A stretch of 64,000 nucleotides of DNA from positions 372,001-436,000 of the forward strand of contig NZ_JAKCFA010000005.1 in the NCBI RefSeq assembly GCF_024198215.1. Reading direction: 5' to 3'. The stretch comes from Myxococcus qinghaiensis (GTDB taxonomy: Bacteria > Myxococcota > Myxococcia > Myxococcales > Myxococcaceae). The notes under the pieces were generated by a model, which searched no databases, was not told where the DNA came from, and saw only the letters and a program-made list of their open reading frames with translations. Positions within the stretch are counted from its first letter, which is position 1. Each line of letters opens with the position of its first letter. The translations under genes were made by a program, and so were the position numbers. This document shows, piece by piece, positions 8,657 through 16,820 of this stretch.

Positions 8657-10087
8657 TTATTTCGCGGCGGGCTTCGGCTCGGCGGGGACGGCGAACCCTC
8701 CGCCCAGGGCGAGGTGGAGGTTGATGCGCTGAATCAACTGCTCGCTGCGCACCCTCAGCAGGGAGATTCGCGCCGCGTCCGCGAGCAGGGTCTGCTGGAG
8801 CAGCGTGCGCAGGTCGACCTTCCCGACGCGGTAGTCGACATTCAACAGCTCCAGCGCGCGCCCGTGCGCGGCGACGGCCCGCTCCAGGATTTCGCGTCGC
8901 TCGCCGAGGATTCTCTCGCTCGTCAGCGCGTTCTCCACCTCGTTGGTGGCGCGCAGGGCCGCGGACGCGTACGCGCCGAGCGCCGCTTCCTGCTCCGCCG
9001 TCCGCGCGCGCACCTGCGCCGCCAGGGCGCCGCCATGGAAGAGGGGCGCCAGCAGTCCCGCCGCCACGCCGCCCGTGGGATTGGTGAGCGTGTCCTTCAG
9101 CACCACCACGTCGCTGTCGACGAGGCCCACGGCGCCCGTGAGCCGCAGGGAGGGAAGCCGCGCGGCCCGGGCCTCCTGCACCCGGTTGAACGCGGCGGCC
9201 ACGCGTCGCTCGGCGGCCACCAGGTCGGGCCTGCGCTCCAGCACCGACGCGGGAATCCCCGCGGGCACCGGGCCGGGCAGCTCGACGAGGGAGTCCCTCG
9301 GCTCCAGCGTCCCGGAGGGATAGCGCCCGGCGAGCAGCTCCACCGCGCGCGCCGCCTGCACGCGCGTCAGCTCCAGCTGCTTCACGGTGTCGCGATACGA
9401 GTCCAGGTTCGCCAGCGCCAGCGACAGCTCGTGCTCGCTGATGACACCGACCTGCAGCCGCGTGGTGGTGAGTTTGACGAGCTCCTCTCCCATCGCGACG
9501 CGCTCGACGGCGATGCAGCGCAGCAGGTGGGCCTCGGTGACCAGCAGCCAGCCCTTGGCCAGGGTGGCCGCGAGGGACTGCCGGGCGAACTCGAAGTCGG
9601 CCTCGGCGGCGGCCATCGTCTCCTGGGCCGCGTTGCGGCGGTAGCGGAGCTTGCCCCACAGGTCGACCTCCCAGCCGGCGGAGAGGTCGATGCCGCGCAG
9701 CACGCCCTCCAGCCCCTGACCAATCCCGAGGGACTCCTTGGCCTCCAGGTCGAGCGTGGGGAGCAGCCCCGCGCGAGCGACGCCCAGCATCGCCGACGCC
9801 TGGTCCACCCGCGCCGCGGCCGAGCGGAGGTCCGGGTTGCGACTGAGCGCCTCCTTCACCAGCGCCTGGAGTTGTTCGTCCTGGAATGTCGCCAGCCACC
9901 CATCCTGGATGCCGCCCTCCGGCGCGCCCGGGGACGTCCACGCGGTGGCGAGCGCGGTGTGCGGAAGCGCCTGCTGGATGACCTCCGGCCCTCGCGGCGG
10001 CGCGCGCGTGGGACAGCCGGAGACGCCCCCGCTCGCGACGAGCACCGCCCATGCCCGGAGCCATCCCCACCGCCGACGCTCGAACAT
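8657..10087 (-). CDS. NodT-type outer-membrane efflux lipoprotein
   Basis: A 476-residue TolC-like protein. The N-terminus (WAVLVASGGVSGC) is a lipoprotein signal with the acylated Cys at residue 25. Two outer-membrane efflux repeats follow, with the typical heptad-rich helices (NPDLRSAAARVDQA, VEVDLWGKLRYRRNAA, then RRPDLVAAERRVAAAFNRV) and the family hallmark DLWGK/R. This subunit forms the outer-membrane duct of a tripartite pump and meets an HlyD-type adaptor in the periplasm. The adaptor gene lies 13 bases upstream on the same strand, so they are co-transcribed. No RND or MFS pump gene is present in the set, so the transported substance cannot be predicted. Confidence 0.9.
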   Translation of the reverse strand: MFERRRWGWLRAWAVLVASGGVSGCPTRAPPRGPEVIQQALPHTALATAWTSPGAPEGGIQDGWLATFQDEQLQALVKEALSRNPDLRSAAARVDQASAMLGVARAGLLPTLDLEAKESLGIGQGLEGVLRGIDLSAGWEVDLWGKLRYRRNAAQETMAAAEADFEFARQSLAATLAKGWLLVTEAHLLRCIAVERVAMGEELVKLTTTRLQVGVISEHELSLALANLDSYRDTVKQLELTRVQAARAVELLAGRYPSGTLEPRDSLVELPGPVPAGIPASVLERRPDLVAAERRVAAAFNRVQEARAARLPSLRLTGAVGLVDSDVVVLKDTLTNPTGGVAAGLLAPLFHGGALAAQVRARTAEQEAALGAYASAALRATNEVENALTSERILGERREILERAVAAHGRALELLNVDYRVGKVDLRTLLQQTLLADAARISLLRVRSEQLIQRINLHLALGGGFAVPAEPKPAAK

Positions 10088-10100
10088 GCTCCGCCCTTCC

Positions 10101-11282
10101 TCAGTGCAGCTTGAGAACCAGCCAGTCCAGCTTGGTGCCCACGCGCAGAATCACCTTGCGCAGGATGTGCACCGGGTGGAACGACTGGGTGTAGATGGCG
10201 GCGTGTCCGCGCGCTCCGGCGGGGAGGACCTTGTCCCCCTGCTCCTTTTCAATCTTGAGCGTGACGGCGTAGCGCCCGGCGGGAAGGGCCTCGGCGCCCG
10301 TCTCCGGCAGGACCCCCGAGATGGGAATCTGCCCCTGTCCGGTCGCCCAGACGACGGACTCGACGTGGCACTTGATGACGCGATTCGGGAACGTGAGGAG
10401 CGTGACTTCCGCCTCGTCGCCCGGCTGCACCTGGTGCAGCTCGTTCTGGTTGAAGAAGGCGACGACGTACTGCTCGTCCTCCACGAAGCTCATCACCGGG
10501 GAGATGGGCAGCGCCGCCGCGTAGGAGCCCGCGCGAAGCTGGAGGTTCACCACCGTCCCATCCGCGGGCGCGTACGTCACCGTCTCCTTCAGACGCCACT
10601 CCGCGTCCGCCAGCGTGGCGCGCGCCTGCTCCCGTCCGGCCTCGGCCTGGGCGAGGTCCACGAGCGTGCCGTCCTCTGTCCGCGACCCGAGCTTCTGGTC
10701 GACCTGCCCCACGGCGGCGTTCGCCGCGGCCAGCTCACCTTCGAGGTTGCGGACCTCCGCCTCCACCTGCTGCAGGTCGAACTTGTTGCCCGAGCCGTTG
10801 GCGGTGAGCACCTTGTGTTGCTGCACGCGCCGGCGAGCCAGGTTGAGCCGGGCGGCGACTGAGGCCCGTCTGCCCTGGGCCGTCTTCTTCTCCAGGGAGA
10901 GCTGCTGCTCGATGGCGCGCGCGCCGGCGACCTTCGCGTCCGCCTCCCGCACCCTGGCCTTGAGTCCGTCCACCTCCAGCCGCGCGGACTCGGGGTCGAT
11001 GCGGAAGAGCACGTCGCCCTTCTTCACCGCGCTGTTGGGCTGGACGGGCACCTCGACGACGCGCCCGGAGACTCGCGGGACGACCTGCACCACGTAGTTC
11101 ATCACCCGCGCGTCCGACGAGGACGGCGCGTACACGTTGGCCAGGAGGAGCAGCGCCACGATGCCGATGATGGGCAGGGTGATGACGATGACCTGGGAGA
11201 CGAAGGTCCACGGCAGCCACTTGAACTTGAAGAAGACCAGCCAGACGATGACCGAGTAGATGAGGAGGAGCAGCAGTTCCAT
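10101..11282 (-). CDS. HlyD-family membrane fusion protein (YiaV-like)
   Basis: A 393-residue periplasmic adaptor with two N-terminal hydrophobic segments (residues 1-18 and about 28-49), unlike the single anchor of EmrA or AcrA. This double anchor followed by VVQVVPRVSGRVVEVPVQ is what E. coli YiaV/YibH-type proteins show. After it come the lipoyl-like half, a coiled-coil hairpin (about residues 95-215), the second lipoyl-like half with YAPADGTVVNLQLRAGSY, and a beta-barrel domain. Its ATG shares one base with the stop of the DUF3302 gene (TGATG), and the outer-membrane factor gene starts 13 bases after it. This is the adaptor linking the inner membrane to the NodT-type duct. Confidence 0.88.
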   Translation of the reverse strand: MELLLLLIYSVIVWLVFFKFKWLPWTFVSQVIVITLPIIGIVALLLLANVYAPSSSDARVMNYVVQVVPRVSGRVVEVPVQPNSAVKKGDVLFRIDPESARLEVDGLKARVREADAKVAGARAIEQQLSLEKKTAQGRRASVAARLNLARRRVQQHKVLTANGSGNKFDLQQVEAEVRNLEGELAAANAAVGQVDQKLGSRTEDGTLVDLAQAEAGREQARATLADAEWRLKETVTYAPADGTVVNLQLRAGSYAAALPISPVMSFVEDEQYVVAFFNQNELHQVQPGDEAEVTLLTFPNRVIKCHVESVVWATGQGQIPISGVLPETGAEALPAGRYAVTLKIEKEQGDKVLPAGARGHAAIYTQSFHPVHILRKVILRVGTKLDWLVLKLH

Positions 11283-11743
11283 CAGTGAGGCTCCCCGCGC
11301 TCGTCAGGGGTGAGGTCCTCGGAGACCGGGCCTGGACGGACCGCGAGCGCCGAGTCGTCGTCCCCAGCCGGCTCCGAGCCGTGCGGAGGCGGGACGCGGT
11401 CATGTCCGTAGGCCATCTTGTAGAGGGCCGGCTTGGAGTAGGCCCAGAGCCACGCCAGCGGCCACAGCAGCCCGCCGAAGAACAGCGACAGCAGGCACAG
11501 CATCTTGATGGCTTCCAGCTGCGGGTGATGGCGCTTCTCCGCGATTTTCTCCGGGAGGATGTGGAGCAGCCAGAACCCGGAGATGAGAATCACCGGACCG
11601 ATGATGATGACGACCCAGCTCATCACGTCCGCCGCGGTGTCCATCGCCTCGCCGCTGAGGAACGACGCGTACGCCGGGAGTGGAGCCAACGCCACCAGTC
11701 CCCACCATCGCCTTACGGTGGTGGCCCCCCTCGAGCCTCTCAT
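11282..11743 (-). CDS. DUF3302 membrane protein (YiaW-like)
   Basis: A 153-residue protein with an N-terminal hydrophobic signal (GLVALAPLPAYASF), then a segment near residues 43-65 (DVMSWVVIIIGPVILISGFWLL), the conserved ILPEKIAEKRHHPQLEAIK and a second segment LLSLFFGGLLWPLAWLWAYSKP. This is the DUF3302 pattern of E. coli YiaW, which is encoded beside the HlyD-type YiaV. The same pairing occurs here with a one-base overlap, supporting a shared inner-membrane complex. The ATG at 11743 was preferred over a GTG 27 bases upstream because an AGGGGGG sits about nine bases before it. The acidic, Pro-rich C-terminus is likely cytoplasmic. Biochemical role unknown. First gene of the three-gene efflux operon. 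Confidence 0.85.
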   Translation of the reverse strand: MRGSRGATTVRRWWGLVALAPLPAYASFLSGEAMDTAADVMSWVVIIIGPVILISGFWLLHILPEKIAEKRHHPQLEAIKMLCLLSLFFGGLLWPLAWLWAYSKPALYKMAYGHDRVPPPHGSEPAGDDDSALAVRPGPVSEDLTPDERGEPH

Positions 11744-11840
11744 GACGCCCGCCCCCCTTGCCGCGCTCACAAGCTAGGAAGAGTGGGCCTATCGGCAAGG
11801 GGACGTTCGAGCGGATCGCACTCCCGTCTGTCACCACTGT

Positions 11841-13205
11841 TCAGGAGGCGCTCGGGCCAGTGCTTCCGGCCGGGTACTCGCGCAGCGGGACGATGCCCTT
11901 GCGCCAGCCGTCGAGCACCGGTCCGACGATTCGCCACGCCTCCTCCACCTCGTCGTCCCGGAGGGTGAGCATGGGCTCGGCGCGCAACATGTCGAGCAGG
12001 AGGTTGGAGTACGCGAGCCGCCCGGCCGCGTGGGAGCGCAGCTCCAAATCGGTGGTGACGAGCGTCCGCTCTGGTCCATTGATGTTCACCGCGAGGCGGA
12101 CGTAGGGCTCCGACAGGCCGATGCGGAGCACGTTCTGTCCTCCCGTCGGGTTGCGCAGCGCGTGGTCCGGCTCGAAGCGGAAGTACACGGCGACCTCGGC
12201 GTGTGCCCTGGACAGCGCCTTGCCGGTGCGCAGGACGAAGGGGACGCCCGCCCAGCGCCAGCTCGCCACCTCCAGCGTCAGCTCGGCGAAGGTCTCCGTC
12301 TCGCGCGAGGCCTCGACGCCGCGCTCCCGGGCATAGGCGGGCACCTGTGTGCCGGCGATGAGTCCCTGGGCGTAGCGGCCGCGGATGCTGTGCTGGCGCA
12401 CCTGGTCCATGGACATGGTGGGAATGGCCCGCAGCACGGCGGCGCGAGCGTCCCGGATGGAGCGCTCGTCGAAGCGCGAGGGCTGCTCCATGGCGACGAG
12501 CGCGAGCACCTCCAGGAGGTGGTTCTGAATCATGTCCCGGAGCGCGCCGGCCCTGTCGTAGTACGCCGCGCGTCCCTCGACGGTGAGCGTCTCGTCCCAG
12601 GTGATGACCACCTTCTCGATGTGCTGCTGGCTCCAGATGGACTCGAGCACGCGGTTGCCGAAGCGCAGGGCGAGGATGCGCTGGACCAGCTCGTCCGACA
12701 GGAAGTGGTCGATGCGGAAGACCAGGGTGCTGGGGAACCGGAGCCGCAAGAGCTCGTTGAGGCGACAGGCCGAGGTGAGGTCGACGCCGAAGGGCTTCTC
12801 GACGGCCACCACGCTGCCCTCGGGGAGGCTCGCCTGGGAGAGGGACTCGAGCACGGGCTCGAAGAGGTGTGCCGGCAGGGCGAGGTAGGCGAGGACCGAC
12901 TGCTGGAAGCCGCTGAGCGCGCGCCGGAGGTCCTCGGCGCGAGTGGCGTCCGCGCGTCGGTAGCGCAGGCGGCGGAGGACCTCCGCGCGCGTCTGGGGGG
13001 AGGCGCGCGTCGCGTGCGCGTCCAGGGCTTCACGCATGCGCTCGCGGAACTGCTCCTCGGTCCAGTCCATCCGGTCCACCCCGGTGATGGTGAGTCCGCC
13101 GGGGGCCTTCTTCTGCTCGACGAGCTCCGCGACGGCGGGCAGCAGCAGCCGCGCTGTCAGGTCTCCGGAGGCGCCGATGATGACGAGCGGGTCAATCATT
13201 GCCAC
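11841..13205 (-). CDS. zwf: Divergent glucose-6-phosphate dehydrogenase
   Basis: A 454-residue enzyme of the G6PD family, which oxidises glucose 6-phosphate to 6-phosphogluconolactone with NAD(P)+. Visible are the dinucleotide motif GASGDLT (residues 11-17), EKPFG (136-140), the substrate motif RIDHFLSDE (164-172), DMIQNHLLEVLALVAME with the catalytic His at 229, and VPFVLRTGKAL near 321-331. The usual signature is RIDHYLGKE; here Tyr is Phe, Gly is Ser and the substrate-binding Lys is Asp (171). The first motif also reads DLTARLLLPA rather than DLTKRKLLPA. The enzyme may therefore be weak, prefer another sugar phosphate, or be regulatory. It is 10 bases downstream of the GH15 gene and clearly co-transcribed. 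Confidence 0.85.
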   Translation of the reverse strand: MAMIDPLVIIGASGDLTARLLLPAVAELVEQKKAPGGLTITGVDRMDWTEEQFRERMREALDAHATRASPQTRAEVLRRLRYRRADATRAEDLRRALSGFQQSVLAYLALPAHLFEPVLESLSQASLPEGSVVAVEKPFGVDLTSACRLNELLRLRFPSTLVFRIDHFLSDELVQRILALRFGNRVLESIWSQQHIEKVVITWDETLTVEGRAAYYDRAGALRDMIQNHLLEVLALVAMEQPSRFDERSIRDARAAVLRAIPTMSMDQVRQHSIRGRYAQGLIAGTQVPAYARERGVEASRETETFAELTLEVASWRWAGVPFVLRTGKALSRAHAEVAVYFRFEPDHALRNPTGGQNVLRIGLSEPYVRLAVNINGPERTLVTTDLELRSHAAGRLAYSNLLLDMLRAEPMLTLRDDEVEEAWRIVGPVLDGWRKGIVPLREYPAGSTGPSAS

Positions 13206-13215
13206 ATCCTCCCGT

Positions 13216-15063
13216 CTACGAATGCATCGGCGGTTTGTGTCCTTCGGCCAGGAGGTAGGCGCAGTTCACGAGCGCCAGGTGGCTGAACGCCTGGGGGAAG
13301 TTGCCGAACAGCCTGCGCTCCTTGGGCAGGTACTCCTCGGCGAGCAGGCCCACTTCGTTGGCGAGTCCCAGGAGCTTGTGGAAGAACCGCTGGGCGTCCT
13401 CGGTCCGCCCCATGAGGTGGTAGGTGTTCGCGAGCCAGAAGGAGCAGGCGAGGAACGCGCCCTCTTCACCCTCGAGTCCGTCCACGCTGTCCTCGGTCCG
13501 GTAGCGCAGCACCAGCCCGTCCGGCATCAGCTCCTGCTCGATGGCGAGCACGGTTCCCGCGACGCGCGGGTCATCCGGTGGGAGGAACCCGGAGAGGGGG
13601 ATGAAGAGCAGGCTCGCGTCCACTCCCTTGGAGCCGTAGTACTGGGTGAAGGTGTTGCGCCGGGCGTCGTAGCCCTTGCTGCACACCTCGTCGAAGATGG
13701 TCTGCCGCAGCTTCACGAACGGCGCCTTGTCTTCCTTCAGGCCGTACTCCTCGATGACGCGCACCCAGCGGTCCACGGCGGTCCATGCGGAGACCTTGGA
13801 GGCGGTGAAGTCGTGCTTGGGGCCGCGCATCTCCCAGATGCCGTGGTCCGGCTGGGTCCACACCTGGGACACGTGCGTCGCCACGCTCTTGAGCGCCTTC
13901 TGGGCGCGCTCCGTCATCCGGCCCTTCAGTCGGGAGTGGAGGTAGAGGACCGCGGCGAACTCGCCGAGGATGTCGAGTTGGAACTGCGAGTAGGCACCGT
14001 TGCCGATGCGCACGGGGCGAGCGCCCTCGTAGCCGCTCAGCCAGTCCAACGGGACTTCGGTGAGGCGGCGCTCGCCTCGGATGCCGTACATGATTTGGAG
14101 TTGGTCGGGGGCGCCGCCGATGGCGTTCAGCAGCCAGTTGCCGAAGGCCTCCGCCTCGTCGGTGAGGTTGCCGAGCATGAGCGCGTTGAGCGTCAGGGCC
14201 GCGTCGCGAATCCAGCAGAAGCGGTAGTCCCAGTTGCGCTCACCGCCTGGTGTCTCCGGGAGGCCGAACGTGGGCGCGGCGACGAGCGCGCCCGTGGGTT
14301 GGAAGCTGCAGGCCTTGAGGGTGAGCAGGGAGCGGATGACGGCGTCCTGATATCTGGCGGGCAGGCGGATTTTCGAGGCCCAGTCCTCCCAGTAGGCCTG
14401 GGTGTCGCGCAGGGCGGCCTCGGCGTCGAGCTCCTCGGGGATGTCGCTGTAGGGCCGGCCCCAGGAGAGGATGAAGGGGATGCGCTGGCCTTCGCGGAGG
14501 GTGAACTCCGACTCGAAGGGCGGGGGGGCTTCTCCGGGGCCGCCTCGGAGGTAGAGGGCATCCGGGCCGGCGATGGCGGCGGAGATGCCGTCTCGCTTGC
14601 TGAGCAGGGGCACGGTGTAGCCGTTGGCGAAGCGAGGGCGCAGCTCGGAGCGCATCTTCACCGAGCCCTGGATTCCTTCCACGAAGCGCACGAGGTGGGG
14701 GCTGCCCTTCCGGATGGGCATGAAGTCCACCAGGCGCACGGTGCCTTCGTCCGTGACGAGCTCGGTCTCCAGGACGAGCGTCTTGCCGAGGTAGCGGCGG
14801 CGCACTTCGCGCACGGGTGACTTCGGCGCGAGCTTCCAGCGGCCGTTGTCAGGGGTGCCCAGTAGCGAGGTGAAGCACGCGTCCGAGTCGAAGTCCGGGA
14901 GGCAGAGGAAGTCGATGGAGCCGTCACGGGCCACGAGCGCGGCGGTGTAGAGGTCTCCGAGGAGGGCGTGGTCTTCGATGAGCAGACCGGGCTCCGCTCG
15001 GGTGTCGCCTCCCCAGCCGGTTCGGGGGGCTTCCCTCGTCTGCACGGTCCCTGTCGAAGTCAT
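13216..15063 (-). CDS. Glycoside hydrolase family 15 protein (glucoamylase/trehalase type)
   Basis: A 615-residue cytoplasmic glycosidase. The N-terminal beta-sandwich begins at LIEDHALLGDLYTAALVARDG-IDFLCLPDFDS, followed by the (alpha/alpha)6 barrel containing the GH15 hallmark GGERNWDYRFCWIRDAALTLNALM and later HGIWEMRGP-HDFTASKV and NTFTQYYGSKGVDASLLFIPL. The family includes glucoamylases and the trehalases of actinobacteria and Sulfolobus; the start sequence matches the trehalase-like group best. No signal peptide, so it acts inside the cell, releasing glucose. The next gene is a G6PD-like enzyme, suggesting that the sugar is fed into the oxidative pentose route after phosphorylation. The ATG at 15063 has GGGGGGAC upstream; the longer upstream frame has poor composition. 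Confidence 0.87.
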   Translation of the reverse strand: MTSTGTVQTREAPRTGWGGDTRAEPGLLIEDHALLGDLYTAALVARDGSIDFLCLPDFDSDACFTSLLGTPDNGRWKLAPKSPVREVRRRYLGKTLVLETELVTDEGTVRLVDFMPIRKGSPHLVRFVEGIQGSVKMRSELRPRFANGYTVPLLSKRDGISAAIAGPDALYLRGGPGEAPPPFESEFTLREGQRIPFILSWGRPYSDIPEELDAEAALRDTQAYWEDWASKIRLPARYQDAVIRSLLTLKACSFQPTGALVAAPTFGLPETPGGERNWDYRFCWIRDAALTLNALMLGNLTDEAEAFGNWLLNAIGGAPDQLQIMYGIRGERRLTEVPLDWLSGYEGARPVRIGNGAYSQFQLDILGEFAAVLYLHSRLKGRMTERAQKALKSVATHVSQVWTQPDHGIWEMRGPKHDFTASKVSAWTAVDRWVRVIEEYGLKEDKAPFVKLRQTIFDEVCSKGYDARRNTFTQYYGSKGVDASLLFIPLSGFLPPDDPRVAGTVLAIEQELMPDGLVLRYRTEDSVDGLEGEEGAFLACSFWLANTYHLMGRTEDAQRFFHKLLGLANEVGLLAEEYLPKERRLFGNFPQAFSHLALVNCAYLLAEGHKPPMHS

Positions 15064-15244
15064 GTCGTGTCCCCCCGCGCGAGCCCGCGCGCCTTCCCGA
15101 AAAAAGGTAGGCCCCGGCTCTTCGGATGCAATTCGAGTCCAGGGCTCGTCGTCGCGAAGCCCCTGCACGCGGGCGGCGGAGCGCTGGCGAGTTCGGGTCG
15201 GACGGCACGGCCCCGGGGGCGTGCTGTCTTGGTGTCTCGGAGAA

Positions 15245-15274
15245 GAACTGAGCGCGCCGAAGCGGCGCGAGTTC
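15245..15274 (-). terminator. GC-rich hairpin after lipoprotein gene
   Basis: A 7-bp perfect stem CGCGCCG/CGGCGCG with loop AAG (15253-15269), flanked by GAACT/AGTTC (15245-15249 and 15270-15274). It directly abuts the stop of the minus-strand lipoprotein gene, and in that orientation is followed by TTCTTCTCC. This fits an intrinsic terminator separating the lipoprotein from the GH15-G6PD operon. Confidence 0.5.
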
Positions 15275-15844
15275 TCAGTGAGAAGGGCCGCCGTCGAGAG
15301 AGCCGCCATCCAGCCAACGTGCGGGTGTCGTGTCGGAAGGTGCGCCCCAAGTCGAGCCGACAGGTACGTCCACCGTCAAAGGTCCCGCATCTTCGAGTGT
15401 GCCTGCGTCCGGAGCTTCGATGTCCATCCCTGCGCCCGGCTCTCCGTCAAAGACGCGACGAAGAATGCGACCATCCACATGGACGGCATAGGCCGCGCCC
15501 GAGTCCAGTGGAAGAACCTTGCCGGAACAGGCAGCAGGGTCCACGTCCATCCGGACGAAGACGATGTCGCCCTCTCGAATGAAGCGATAGAGGCGAGCAT
15601 CCTGTCGTTCCCAGCAATGTCCCGGCTGGGCTCCCGAGGGCAGGAAGTCATGGGCCGCGAGCATCAAGGCCTTGAGCACTGCGCCATCCAGTTCGAAGGG
15701 GGCGGCTGAACCGTCGAGCCTGTGCGCTGGCTGGGCGAAGAACTCTGGAAAGCGAAGAGCTGGGTCCACATCGATGGGGCGATGGGGCGTGGCTCGCGGA
15801 CAGCCGGCGACGAGCAGAAGCCATGGAATGAGCAATCGTCTCAT
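15275..15844 (-). CDS. Hypothetical lipoprotein
   Basis: A 189-residue protein with a short lipoprotein signal: MRRLLIPWLLLVAGC, lipobox LVAGC with Cys at 15. The mature part is rich in Asp/Ala/Pro and carries FELDGAVLKALMLAAHDFLP, then RFIREGDIVFVRMDVDPAACSG and DGRILRRVFDGEPG, which could be one small alpha/beta domain; I do not recognise it. The C-terminus is low in complexity (APDAGTLEDAGP, DGGSLDGGPSH), a feature of many myxobacterial surface lipoproteins. The ATG at 15844 gives the intact signal. It is followed closely by a hairpin on its own strand and is 49 bases from the end of the upstream VOC gene, so the two may be co-transcribed. Confidence 0.7.
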   Translation of the reverse strand: MRRLLIPWLLLVAGCPRATPHRPIDVDPALRFPEFFAQPAHRLDGSAAPFELDGAVLKALMLAAHDFLPSGAQPGHCWERQDARLYRFIREGDIVFVRMDVDPAACSGKVLPLDSGAAYAVHVDGRILRRVFDGEPGAGMDIEAPDAGTLEDAGPLTVDVPVGSTWGAPSDTTPARWLDGGSLDGGPSH

Positions 15845-15893
15845 CGGGCTCCACGGCGTGGGTTCATCATGGACCGAAGTGCGGCGCGCACCC

Positions 15894-16583
15894 TCACGAC
15901 GGCAATCCCCACACGTCGAGCGAGATATCCGGCGGAGGCCGGTAGTCCTCGAGCCGAGGCATGGGCACGGGCTCGCCCGGTCCTCCAGCGATGTCCGCGT
16001 ACGTCAGCCAGCGTCCATCCGGCGCGGTGACGCGCGAGATGTAATCCCACTCGCATGAGTCGTTGAAGATGACGAAGCACCACCCGTTGGAGCAGAGAAT
16101 CGGCGTGTCGCCACCGCCGGAGTCCTCCACGAGCTGGAGCTGCCGCGTCGAAATCGTGACCTCGCCCCGCTCCAGCGCGTACAGCACCGCGAGCACCTCG
16201 TCCTCCTTCAGCTTGTGCTCGCTCGGCTGCTCCTGAAACTCCAGCCGGTTCCCGAACGGGTCCTCACCGTGGAACCGCCGCACCCCCGGCACCTCGAAGC
16301 TCCACCTCACCGGATGCTTCGCTTCGAGAAACCGCGAGACCAGCGCATCCAACGTCGTCACCCGGAACGCCGGATGCGCCTTCTTCGCCGGGATGAACGG
16401 CTCCTCCACGCCAAGGTGCAGCCCTCGCCCGTCCGGCAGCTCGAACCAGAGCCCGCCTCGCTTCGCGAGTTCTGGGGGTTTGGGAATCTCTCGCAGCCCG
16501 AGCAGCTCGCCGTAGAAGGCACGGCCTTTCGCCTCCTCGCCTCGGGGCATCGCGAGCTGGATGTGATCAATCCCCTGAATCAT
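15894..16583 (-). CDS. Glyoxalase/VOC domain fused to a second domain of unknown function
   Basis: A 229-residue protein. Residues 1-120 are a vicinal-oxygen-chelate domain: MIQGIDHIQLAMPRGEEAKG, FYGELLGL, WFELPDGRGLHLGVEEPF, HPAFRV and FHGEDPFGNRLEFQE, with His7, His near position 56 and the late Glu in the order of a metal site. Residues about 130-229 form another unit (VLAVLYALERGEVTISTR, GWCFVIFNDSCEWDYISRV, APDGRWLTY), which elsewhere I recall as a stand-alone domain of unknown function. The fusion may couple a small-molecule binding or resistance function to that domain. Start ATG 16583 begins directly with the VOC strand. It lies divergent from the macroglobulin operon. Confidence 0.75.
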   Translation of the reverse strand: MIQGIDHIQLAMPRGEEAKGRAFYGELLGLREIPKPPELAKRGGLWFELPDGRGLHLGVEEPFIPAKKAHPAFRVTTLDALVSRFLEAKHPVRWSFEVPGVRRFHGEDPFGNRLEFQEQPSEHKLKEDEVLAVLYALERGEVTISTRQLQLVEDSGGGDTPILCSNGWCFVIFNDSCEWDYISRVTAPDGRWLTYADIAGGPGEPVPMPRLEDYRPPPDISLDVWGLPS

Positions 16584-16820
16584 GTTTGCCGCTCCCCCTG
16601 TCGTGGCGCGTGAGTCTGCCGGGACTCCTGGTGCGGCAGAAGGGCCTCGTGCTCGCCCACCAACGTGTCCGCCCGCCCGCGCCTCGCAACGCGCAGGGCC
16701 TGATTCCGCGAGGTTCCACCCTATTGACGATTGGCAGGCGACTTGAAATGGAAGGCGGAGCGGGCGCAGTGTGCCCATCACCGACGCCTCCGTCGGACCC
16801 CTTTCGCTGAAGGACGCGCG

